Shown here one piece after another: positions 55,440 through 64,000 of a DNA stretch of 64,000 nucleotides. The DNA comes from Erigeron canadensis (lineage: Eukaryota; Streptophyta; Magnoliopsida; Asterales; Asteraceae): NCBI RefSeq assembly GCF_010389155.1, contig NC_057761.1, positions 10,976,501 through 11,040,500 on the forward strand, in the 5' to 3' direction. The position numbers and the translations under genes are program-made. Each line of letters starts with the position of its first letter. Position 1 is the first letter of the stretch. The notes under the pieces are model-generated. The model made no database searches. It was not told the DNA's origin and saw nothing but the letters and a program-made list of their open reading frames with translations.

Positions 55440-55500
55440 ATTTTATTACATCGTGCGATTCTAAGGTTCGAGTTCCACGGGTATGAAATTTTCTTATTTT
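55440..55500 (+). mobile_element. Possible SINE/tRNA-like fragment
   Basis: AAGGTTCGAGTTCCACGGG near 55473 resembles a B box and T-arm. The upstream GGCTAATAAACTTGG is a poor A box. Low support. Confidence 0.2.
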
Positions 55501-55528
55501 TAAAAGTGAAAACATATCTATGTCTATC

Positions 55529-56458
55529 AATATTAGCTACTTGGTAATATAGCCTACTAACTACATTAAATTAACAAAAAGACCTATATATCCTTAAATT
55601 TTTCAATAATAAATAGTCTTATGAACTTACCAAACTATCCTCTTAATTTACGGATATTGATGATCAATTTACTCCAAAAACAAAATTAAACTTCTTAAAT
55701 TTTGCCACTGAATTGTTTGTTTTTTAAACTTTTTAAAATATTACTTCTTAAATTTTACAGTTGTTTTTTCCAAAAACTCAAAATTGTTTTTTCCAAAAAC
55801 TCAAAATACATATCCAAAAATCAAAACCCAACAAACTTCATCATATGTTGTGGTGCACACAAATGCATAGAAACTTGCAACAATACCAATTATAATACTA
55901 AACTTTTGGATAGACCATATTCACTAAAAAAAATAATATGTTGCATTTAGATTATCAAAGATTTTTCCAATAATAGAATAACTGTTAGGCTCATTAGGAG
56001 AACTCGTTGACTCCTTTCCTTCTACATCTTGCACAAGATAAAAATCATTGTCGATATCATCTAAGAGTGTATGTTCACCTTCATCATTATTTCATTAAAT
56101 CCTGGGCTAATATTACCAAATAACTTATTAAACTTTGTAGGATAAAATGCAATAAAATAATAATATGGTTAACCTTGTTGATATTCAATATTGCATAATG
56201 GAGCTGACGTATTTGAACTAGTAGCAGAAATTCCAACTGATTTTATTCACTCATTAACAAAATCAAGAAACAAATATTTGGTGTTGATGTGCTCTGAAGT
56301 TTTAGAAAATTGTATTTAATTGTTAGGGGAAGATTATATGAAATTTCAGTATGCATTAGTTTAGGATAATCAGGAAGTTATTAATAAAATTAAGGGTATA
56401 TAAGTCTTTTTGTTAAATTAATGTAGTTCATAGGCTACATTACCAAGTAGCTAATATT
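55529..56458. mobile_element. TIR element with ~85-bp inverted ends
   Basis: The left end AATATTAGCTACTTGGTAATATAGCC and the reversed right end AATATTAGCTACTTGGTAATGTAGCC match almost base for base. Similarity continues through ACTACATTAA.TTAACAAAAAGAC and TATATCCTTAA. The interior on the minus strand has protein-like but unrecognised sequence (around 55985-56060, an acidic stretch reading LDDIDNDFYLVQDVEG). No target duplication was clear, so Mutator-like is only the best guess. Confidence 0.6.
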
Positions 56459-56474
56459 TCCCCTATATATATAT

Positions 56475-56560
56475 AGAGATTGCTGTGAATGGAAGGATGA
56501 ACAGTAAATTCTGACTTTACTACATATTTTTGACTTATGAGTTAAGTATTAAAAAGCAAT
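56475..56560 (+). repeat. Direct repeat, left copy (partner at 58712-58790)
   Basis: Both copies share GCTG(T/C)GAATGGAAGGATGA, then TACATATTTTTGACTTATGAG.TAAGTATTA. They flank a 2.2-kb segment containing the RPA-like exon and a GC-rich repeat. Confidence 0.6.
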
Positions 56561-56913
56561 AGCTTCAAAATATATTAATCAAAGCTAAAAAATTGAAATT
56601 CAAATATATTAAATAGCTATTCCATCGGTCAAAATACTCATAAAAATTTTCGCCCATTCACCATTGACCGAGCTATGTATGGGAGTGACCTGCAAATAGC
56701 AAAAAAAACATGGAAAAAACTAGTAAGTTCTCTTAATGTGTTTCTATGTATTTAATCCAATTTTAAAAAATAAACCCCAAACAAATTAACCATAAGAATC
56801 AAATAAACATCTTTGCATAAAGAATCCTATAGGAAAATTATTCTGGATTAAAAAAAGAACCCAACCGAGGGCTAGTTTCAAGTTCCCCTGATAGAATAAC
56901 AGCGGCTAAAAAA

Positions 56914-57190
56914 TTACACCATTAATGAGCTAGTTTCAGAACATATTCAAAATAATCATAGTCGATATATTAAAATAATCAGAATCTTACTCATAGCAAA
57001 ATTCGACTTTTTATCTAAGAACTTATAGAAGATATAATCGTAAATCTTAAGTATACACCATTAATGAGCTACTTTTAAAACAGAATCAATATAATAAGTC
57101 AATATATTAAAATAATCAGAAACCTACTCATAGCAAATTTAGACTTTATATCTAAAAGGTTATAGAAAGATATAATCGTAAATCCTAAGA
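56914..57190. repeat. ~140-bp tandem duplication
   Basis: Unit 1 starts TTACACCATTAATGAGCTAG at 56914 and unit 2 TACACCATTAATGAGCTAC at 57055. Both contain ATATATTAAAATAATCAGAA, TACTCATAGCAAA and GATATAATCGTAAATC. The units differ at roughly one base in eight by eye. Confidence 0.75.
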
Positions 57191-57415
57191 GTTAATATAG
57201 GTTACAAATACAAAATTTAATATATGATATTTAGATTAGTTAAGTCATGTATCACAACTTAATCAATATGAAAGCTAAAGAAGAAACATACGAAAATTAA
57301 CTCCATATAAATATTGATTCTAATTTACCCCCTTTTTTTCCAACTTTAGTTAAATAAAAAATTTACTGTTTTCTATATTCTAAAAGTGTAAACTATATAA
57401 CTTAAAAATACATAC

Positions 57416-57589
57416 CAATTCGTCAACAAATACCATCTCGAATGTTTTGATTTTCTTCAGGTTGTTCCACTCTGAAATAGTCCATACATGCACAACACGG
57501 AGTCGTAAATGACGGTTAACATGTGTTGGCTTAAGATCTTCAAGATGAACTAATGTGGTCATATTTTTTGTTGTTGAAGAATATGTCAT
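57416..57589 (-). pseudogene. Replication protein A (RPA70)-like first exon fragment
   Basis: ATG at 57589; 58 codons up to a GTATGT donor at 57415. The sequence contains LEDLKPTHVNRHLRLRVVHVW, then KTFEMVFVDEL. This is the pattern of the N-terminal OB-fold exon in the plant RPA1/DUF223 family: a start in 'L..L.P....W.L.VRV...W' and an exon end in 'I.M.LVDE'. No following exon is recognisable to the left, so this is either a fragment of an RPA gene or part of a Helitron, which often carries RPA-like genes. It is flanked by direct repeats (56475-56560 and 58712-58790). Confidence 0.5.
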
Positions 57590-57825
57590 AACAAACCTAT
57601 AATGAACAACAAATTAAATTAAAAAAAGTAATATTAACAATAACATAAGAATTCAATGTTAAAAAATAATAATAATGATTAATTATGTGCAAAGTATATA
57701 AAAAGAAAACCCTTTTTGTAGTTGATCGTAACTTCTTTTTTTGTTGTCACACATGATTTATATTATAGATTACCAATAAAACCGAAAAGTGTAAATTATT
57801 TATTTTTAAATTGGGTGAAATTGTA

Positions 57826-58458
57826 AATTAGTGATGGAACCATGTGACCCGAAAAATACAAAATATGTGGACCGAGAACCGGCCCATGTTTCATTGGGTT
57901 GGTCCGGTCCGGGTTAGCATGCGGGCTCGGGTTTTTGACGGGCCAACCCGTAACCCGTAGAACAACAAAATATTTCATGGTTTTTTAAGTGTTTTTATGG
58001 TTTTCGTAATAATGGTTTAACTACAATATAATATCTCATTTTGGCTGCACTTTAACTATCAACAACAACATTAAGAAATTATGTGAGAATTCCTAATTAC
58101 ATTATTAACATGATTTTACATAAAAAAAAGTTTGTTGGATGAAATTGAAAACCATATCAAATACCGAAAAACATATATAAATATATAAAAATACTAGCCA
58201 AAATATTATTATAATATATGATATATATATTTACGTGAGTCTACGTGAATCCTATAACAATGTAATGTCAATGTTGGCCGGGTTGGCGGGTTCTCGGGCT
58301 TTTCCTCAGGTTAGCCTGAGCCGGCCCGCAACCCGAGATTTCATAAAATATAAGCCCGTGGACCGGACCATATACTTAACGAGTTGGGTCGGCTCGGTTT
58401 TTTTGGGTCGGTTAAACGGGTTTGACGGGTTGGCCCGCATTTTGATCATCCCTATTGG
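57826..58458. mobile_element. GC-rich repeat element with CCGGCCC/GGGTT words (hAT-like)
   Basis: Both ends are rich in motifs such as GGACCG, GGGTTGG, CCCGTAACCCG and GACGGGTTGGCCCGC, separated by an AT-rich core. The right end, reversed, starts TAGGGATGATCAAAATGCGGGCC, a hAT-like terminus. The left flank TTAGTGATGGAA and right flank TTGGTGATGGAA are similar, but this phrase is repeated several times locally (58455-58600), so a target duplication cannot be claimed. Confidence 0.4.
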
Positions 58459-58620
58459 TGATGGAAAATCAAAAAGTGTATGTTAATTGCTTTTAAATTG
58501 GGTTAAAGTGTAAATTGGTGATGGAAAACCAAAAAGTGTAAATTAATTATTTTAGATTGGTGTTAAAGTTTAAATTATTGATGAAAACCAAAAAGTGTAA
58601 ATTAATTTAGATTAATTTTA
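58440..58620. repeat. Short tandem array of ~60-bp units
   Basis: Three to four diverged units containing TTGGTGATGGAAAACCAAAAAGTGTAAATTAATT and TTTAGATTGG..TTAAAGT. A related unit lies left of the GC-rich element at 57784-57836. Confidence 0.65.
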
Positions 58621-58711
58621 AAAATTAAAAGATTAATAAGGAGGAAGGATTAGACTATACGAGGGAGATTAGAGGTGTCAGGTGTACCCCAACCCCTTTT
58701 TTAGTTTATCA

Positions 58712-58790
58712 TAGAAAGGTTGCTGCGAATGGAAGGATGACTTTATTACATATTTTTGACTTATGAGATAAGTATTAGAAAACAAATTAG
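58712..58790 (+). repeat. Direct repeat, right copy
   Basis: Partner of 56475-56560. Confidence 0.6.
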
Positions 58791-58855
58791 ATCAACTGGT
58801 TTTTGTGTGCGCTTTTGTTAGGTTAGATCGGCGGTTCAAATCCTAGCCCCCAACT
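58780..58855 (+). mobile_element. SINE-like tRNA-derived head
   Basis: TAGATCAACTGG near 58786 resembles an A box (tRNA TAGCTCAGTTGG) and GCGGTTCAAATCCTAGCC near 58831 a B box. A T-rich tail follows, and the last 20 bases (CAAATCCTAGCCCCCAACTT) are repeated at 58880-58900. Confidence 0.45.
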
Positions 58856-58899
58856 TTTTTTATTTAACAACAGAATTATTCAAATCCTAGCCCCCAACT

Positions 58900-59812
58900 T
58901 TACATGCTCAATTTTTTGGGCTTCAGACATCATTGGGCCAAATAAATTTTACCTAGGATATGATTTGGCCCCTTATTATAATTACACTAATTTTGTTTCA
59001 TTAGGCTTCATATAACATTGGGCCGTAAGTAATTTTTTTTTCTAATAGATATTTGGACTTTCCTATTTATTTATCTATAATAAATATTCTAATATTCTAA
59101 GGTTAAAAGCCTTATCAACGGATCACCAATATTACTGGCTTTGTATTTCTTTATGTTTGATATAACAAACTGTTGAACATGGTAATAATATTACGTTTAG
59201 CTAGACAAATATTTGAATTCTTTTTATGCTTTTAGTTGTCTGTCAGCCTGATATTTTATCTAATATCGCAATTTGCATACGTAAATATGATAATTGAAGC
59301 CCGCAATAGGATGCTAGTTTTAAACAATTGAAATGGTCATATTTATAGTCTGAAAGCTAATTGAAAAATATTACCAATTATGTCATATAATCTTTTTGCC
59401 TTCAAAAAAAAAAAAAAAACATGTCATAGAATCTTTTTATCGAGCATCGAGTCTCTCGGAATTGAATGGTCAAACAATATTGGGTTGGAGGTCAAGCCTA
59501 GTCAAAAAGTTTAAGGGGTCCAAGCGTACCAGGTGTATCTGTGTAAATGTATCATTGTATGAATTTGTGTGTGAGGCTGTGTATACGCACTTGTTTTGTT
59601 TGTCTTCTACGTGTGTACTAGTTTATATCCAGCGTAATACGTGAATAAACATATTTAATTAATAAATTGCTAATATTTCATGATAATGTATTGACAAATA
59701 GTAAATAAAAAGGGTTGAAAAAGAATAATTTTATATTTGTTAAAAAAAAATTACATGATATAGACATTAAAAAAATAAAAGAAAAGATTTTAGTGATCAA
59801 TTATCCACATAC
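58900..59812. other. Intergenic, no gene recognised
   Basis: An 82-codon frame at 59396-59644 after a poly-A run has no known domain. Nothing else stands out. Confidence 0.4.
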
Positions 59813-59816
59813 TTAA

Positions 59817-60094
59817 GTCGCGTTTGGTTCACAGAATTTGATTGAATTGGAATTGAATTTCATTCCTTAGTGCGTTTGGTTGGTTAAAGTTGAAAGAATC
59901 ACATTCCGTTGGAATGTAAACATTCCATCATTTGATGGAATCTTCATTCCTTGGGGATGGGGGAAGGAATTTCATTCTGACTCTCACTTGACTCTTAAAA
60001 ATCAAAAACATTCTGTCAAATTCCAATCTTTCAGATTCCAATTCCTTTGACATATTCCATTCCTTCCCAAAACATTATGTGAACCAAACGCGCC
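59817..60094. mobile_element. 278-bp MITE with 16-bp inverted ends and TTAA flanks
   Basis: The left end GTCGCGTTTGGTTCACAGAAT and the reversed right end GGCGCGTTTGGTTCACATAAT agree at 15 of the first 16 bases. TTAA lies on both sides (59813-59816 and 60095-60098). The interior is built of inverted GGAATTGAATTTCATTCC-type words. The GCGTTTGGTT ends suit a PIF/Harbinger or hAT MITE; a 4-bp TTAA duplication is unusual for either. Confidence 0.6.
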
Positions 60095-60227
60095 TTAATC
60101 TTCATATTATATTTGTATCATTTTATTAGTTTAACAAATATAAATAAAAGATGTTGAAAATTTGAAGATGTTGTCATTTTTATAACTTTTTATTTTTTGA
60201 TTATTCTAGATGTTATATATTATATAT

Positions 60228-60486
60228 GAGTAAATGGAGTATATGGCTGATAGATACACAACATTGGTATAGAACAACTAATACTACGTCATTTTAACGT
60301 TAAAATACCCCCACAAAATATATCCCTATACAACCGATCCATCTCCCTCTTCTTTTATTATTTTCTTTTTCCTCTTTTGGCGCCATCCCCGCATTCTTCA
60401 TTCTCCCCTATTTTTATTGTATCCATAATTGAAATCTTGTTCCAATCATATAACTACAAAAAGTTACACCTATTATTCCATTTTTG
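60228..60486 (+). repeat. MULE left terminal inverted repeat
   Basis: 259 bp; outermost bases GAGTAAATGGAGTATATGG. Confidence 0.85.
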
Positions 60487-60795
60487 ACATTATACATACT
60501 AGATCTACAAAAGAGAGCTAATTCATTTTGTCTCACTCGATCTACACGTCAAGGTTATGTATTGATGGTATTTTAATTAATAAAGTATGGTGTATCTTAT
60601 ATGAAAAATATTTCGAGTGCAATTCACTAAATTGACAATCTCGTAATTAGTGTTGTTAGTATTAAGCTGAGTCTCATTCAGTAAAAGTAGTTGTTTGTGT
60701 CAAGTAGGAAGTGTTTGATGAAATGCTTTAATGAAAATTGGTTTATCAAGGAAGTGTTAGTATTAATCTAATTTAGTTGCTTGTTGTGAATGCAG

Positions 60796-60915
60796 TGGAG
60801 TTCTATACCAAGGAAGTTCAAGAGGGAGATGCAAGCAATTGTTTATCAGGAAGCCATGAAACACTTCCATAAGGCTATGCCCATTGTAAATTCTAGAAAA
60901 GATGTAGGCTTGTAG
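60796..60915 (+). other. Exon-like segment inside the MULE, opposite to the transposase
   Basis: Directly after a good splice acceptor (TTGTTGTGAATGCAG) the plus strand is open for 39 codons, including RKFKREMQAIVYQEAMKHF, and then stops. It has more protein character than its surroundings. I do not recognise the protein. MULEs often capture host exons, so this may be one, but a chance frame is possible. Confidence 0.3.
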
Positions 60916-61343
60916 TTACTTTGTCGACGTTTGACCTGATTATTTCAATTATATTTCACTTGTGTTAAGATTGTCCACTTTACTTTAATTTGTATTCACC
61001 ACATTCTTTCATAGTAATTGACTTGGTTTTTGACATAAGCAATATCGATAAGCCAAACTAATAATACGAATGAACCAAAAAGGCAGCAAGAAAGACGTCC
61101 AATAACACCATGATGGTATAAATGTTACTGATAACTTCTTAACTAAAAGAAAAACATAAAAATTGCAAACAAGCATCACATGTTGCACCAAAACATCAAC
61201 CTCCTTGAACCATTTCAGTTTACTAGCAGCACTAAAAAATCATTCCTTGTTCAACAACGAATCGACCTAAAACAGAAAATTTTAAGTAAAAAAGAGTCCT
61301 ATGTTATAAACTAAAATGAAAAGAGTCAGAAATAAATGAACGT

Positions 61344-63562
61344 TTAAGTTACCTTCTTAATAGGACATCCAGTGATGTAGTGACCTGATCCCTTGCAATA
61401 AGAACAAGTCTTCTTTTTCTTCGCCTCTATAGAATATTTGATTTTCTTGGCATTTTTTGGACGTCCTTTAGTGTTAGCAATAGTAGGATCCCGAACAGAC
61501 ATTTGTGGCATCGCATCTACTTGAGAAATAAGCATGAATACTCTCACTTCGTACTTGAGAAATAAGCATGAATACTCTCAGATGGATACGTTAATATTCT
61601 TCGCCTCTATAGAATATTTACGTATCCATCAAAATAAGCATAAATACTCTCACTTCGTTGTCTACTTGTCATGCCTGCCAGAAACGTATCCTTAAAGAAA
61701 GCTTTAACCCAACGTTTTCGTTGGTCATACATCTCCATCATCCAACTACTACTTTGCAGGCTATATTTGGCACAAATAACTTCCCATTGCGTTTCAAATT
61801 CTTCGATTGTATCACTGTTTAACCATCTGTTATATGATTCTCGAAAATCACTAAAACGGGTCGCAAACGTTCGAAGATGTTCCAACTCATGTCTGTTAAT
61901 GTGCCATACACAGTAGCGATGCCGAGTGTTTAGGAAAACTTTAGCGATTGCATTACATATAGCTTTATCTTGATCGGTTATTATTGCAGCCGGATGCTTG
62001 TTAAACATACATTTGGAGAACTGCACAAATAGCCATTGAAAAGTCTCTTCTTTTTCATTTTCTAGCAGCTCATCTCCAGGCCTACAAATGGAGAGAATGG
62101 CATCTTAAATCGGTTGGTCATGTATGTAACATCAAACACGAGAACATCTCCAAATTTTGAAAAGGCATCTCTTGATCTTCGATCAGCCTAAAATATATTT
62201 CTAGGAGACCCATCAACATGCAAGTCTATTTCAAAATAGTGGTTGTGTTAGAATATGAGCACATAAACATATAACAATTCACGAGTACGCAGCGAAAAGA
62301 AATGTATATGCAATACTATTAATTAACAAAGAGAGAATCGAAACATGTACCTTTGCGCAAAGTTTCCAATAATATTATTAATAATTAGATTATTATTATT
62401 GTAGGGTTTGAAGTAAAACCCCTCTACGATCGCACTATAGACACCCCTTATACCGTATACTAGTACCCCGATCACGAACCAAACAACCCTTTGTTTATCC
62501 CCTTAATTCGAAAACCCATGAACCAAAGACCATATGTAGTTGTCCCCTTTAAGGAAACTAACTACGAGAGATTCATATATGTATCGAATGGCAAAACCAA
62601 ATACGCTTTAAAAGGGTTCGGTCGAACCAACTAAGAGAGAAAAGAGGAGAGTTTTGCTTGTGTGAAGGAATGAATAAAACCCTTGATTAAGCCCTCTATT
62701 TATTGGGTAATTTTTAGGGTTTTAGACTTGGTGACCAAGTCATCTCAAGGCCTAAAACCAAGAGAAATTTTGGCCCCCTCCATAAGGAATTAGAGCCCAA
62801 CTCTAATTTCCTTATTTCACATTTAACCTCTTTTTAATTAATTAAATACAATTAACTCTTTAATTTATTTAAATTAATTATTTTGTGATCAATTAGTTAT
62901 TATATTACATTAATATAATAACTAATAGTATAGAGTTACCGTGTTATTTCGTGTGACTCAGTAGACTTAAATTATTTTCGGACATGCGTTTATTATTTAA
63001 CATAATCACACTCCAACAGGTTGACATCCAATTTTTCTTTATTCTAAAGATGTTTGATTAAACCATAGAACTCCCCCCCTTTGTACTGTTTTCTTTTTTG
63101 AGACAAACAACACATTGCTTAGAAGTGACTTGAGTTTCAAATGGAGATTTCATTGCATTGACAGCTTTTTTGATTTGACAAGGTCTTAACCCAAACTGGC
63201 CAAGATCCATCATAAGGGATTTGCAAGCCATTGAGCGATCAAGTTTAGAATGAGAACGATGTTTCATTACTTTTGTCGGTGTACTCAACTCATGTATATG
63301 CATCTTCAAGCGTATTGAACACCTGCCCAATAATATTATCATCATTCACCCCATTTTCATCTTCTGTAAATCCAAGATTCTCGATTTCAATATTTGCCCT
63401 CTCATCGTCACTTCCTAAATTAGTTAAACTAATGTCACCCCTATCCACATTTGTTGGTTCCATCAGATGTATTGAACAATTTTCAAAAAAAAAACCATTT
63501 ATGTCAATATCATCAATTAAACTATCAACTTGCCTACTTATTGGTTCGTTGTCCGGATTCAT
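61344..63562 (-). pseudogene. FAR1/FHY3-type MULE transposase, decayed
   Basis: Pieces on the minus strand, from the right. An acidic leader from the ATG at 63562 ends IGQVFNTLEDAYT, the usual run-in to the FAR1 DNA-binding domain. Most of that zinc finger is missing; the sequence jumps to HELSTPTKVMKHRSHSKLDR and GLRPCQIKKAVNAM (63290-63060). After the solo LTR comes the transposase core: FGDVLVFDVTYMTNRFKMPFSPF (first catalytic Asp, about 62090-62160), then ITDQDKAICNAIAKVF (second Asp) with RYCVWHI, then MTSRQRSESIYAYFDGYVN (61607-62026). The C-terminus has a TKGRPKNAKK stretch and the SWIM-adjacent zinc knuckle CSYCKGSGHYITGC (61344-61547). Several stops, a deletion in the core and the LTR make it non-functional. 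Confidence 0.8.
62246..63018. repeat. Solo LTR of a copia relative, inserted in the MULE transposase
   Basis: 773 bp with ends TGTTAGAATATG...CACTCCAACA, flanked by GGTTG at 62241-62245 and 63019-63023. Its beginning and end (TGTTAG, and TAAATT.TTTTC.GACAT.CGTT ... CCAACA) resemble the LTRs of the copia element at 27693-35904, so it is a related family. Removing it restores a continuous transposase reading frame locally. Confidence 0.85.
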
Positions 63563-63697
63563 CACCTAAATGAAAACATATGTCGTTATAAAGAGTAAAA
63601 TTATCACGATTTAAACCCTAAATGAAAACCTAATAATCTATAGTAATAAATAACATGTAGTAATAATCTAGATAAAAGTACTTAACTAACATGTAAC

Positions 63698-63953
63698 AAA
63701 AATGGAATAATAGGTGTACCTTTTTGTAGTTATATGATTGGAACAAGATTTCAATTATGGATACAATAGAAACAAAGAGAATGAAGAATGTGGGGATGGC
63801 GCCAAAAGAGGGAAGAGAAAATAATAAAAGAAGAGGGAGATGGATCGGTTTTATAGAGATATATTTTGTGGGGGTATTTTAATGTTAAAACGACGTAGTA
63901 TTAGTGGTTCTATACCCAATGTTGTGTATCTATCAGCCATACACTCCCTTTAC

Positions 63954-63955
<2 letters not shown>
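63698..63955 (-). repeat. MULE right terminal inverted repeat
   Basis: 258 bp, inverted copy of 60228-60486; outermost bases (reversed) TAGTAAAGGGAGTGTATGG. Confidence 0.85.
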
Positions 63956-63992
<37 letters not shown>

Positions 63993-64000
63993 TAAATGTT

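Larger units (their letters stand above)
60228..63955 (-). mobile_element. Complete Mutator-like element (MULE) with 259-bp TIRs
   Basis: The left TIR (60228-60486) and right TIR (63698-63955) are inverted copies with few differences. Shared landmarks are TATGGCTGATAGATACACAAC, CTAATACTACGTC, ATACCCCCACAAAATATATC, CCGATCCATCTCCCTC, TTTTGGCGCCATCCCC and TTGAAATCTTGTTCC. The flanking ATTATATAT at 60219-60227 and 63956-63964 is a 9-bp duplication, the Mutator hallmark. Inside, on the minus strand, is a decayed FAR1/FHY3-type transposase, later hit by a solo LTR. A short spliced-looking plus-strand segment near the left TIR may be foreign sequence. Confidence 0.85.

Noticed and set aside
63273..63569. 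98-codon plus-strand frame
   Set aside because: Antisense shadow of the FAR1-type leader on the minus strand.
1..64000. CRISPR arrays, bacterial operons, rRNA or intact tRNA genes
   Set aside because: None seen; the content is that of a plant nuclear genome.

Overview
The window looks like intergenic DNA from the nuclear genome of a flowering plant, most likely a dicot. It is AT-rich and carries long TA tracts and plant-type transposable elements of nearly every class. The species cannot be named from the sequence; a daisy-family origin is only an impression from the style of the repeats. I can defend two host-like genes. One is a small single-exon gene at 4252-4593 (minus strand) resembling the plant vascular-related unknown protein (VUP) family. 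The other is a LEA_2/NDR1-HIN1-like membrane protein at 50294-50875 (minus strand). Almost everything else is mobile DNA, much of it nested.

Layout. 1-9470: the VUP-like gene among a foldback element, a SINE-like head, a Mutator-like element (5237-6132, 10-bp target repeats) and a hAT-like element (7138-8623) containing smaller palindromic MITEs. 9683-16575: a Ty3/gypsy Tat-type element with both LTRs, gag and protease remnants, no reverse transcriptase or integrase, and a spliced antisense gene. 17517-24314: a related element in the opposite orientation that keeps protease, RT, two RNase H domains and integrase but has lost nearly all of gag. It carries the same antisense gene, broken at the point where an LTR of the wrong orientation abuts it. 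24340-40526: old LTR material and a gypsy relic. Into that relic were inserted a nearly complete Ty1/copia element (27693-35904) and a hAT element (37309-39581), which itself holds a 1.4-kb solo LTR (37660-39079). 40709-45835: an L1-type LINE with an RRM-bearing ORF1 and a deleted endonuclease. 46000-60200: MITEs, microsatellites, the LEA_2 gene, tandem duplications and a replication-protein-A-like exon. 60228-63955: a complete Mutator-like element (MULE) with ~259-bp terminal inverted repeats, a decayed FAR1-type transposase and a solo LTR in its coding region.

The two Tat-type elements are the most instructive part. Together they hold the full coding repertoire, but neither is complete. Both keep a three-exon gene on the strand opposite gag-pol, with splice sites and intron phases that match between two diverged copies. 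No candidate for an entirely new defence or metabolic system was seen. The interest lies in this antisense gene, the element junctions and several dense palindromic or regulatory-looking segments.
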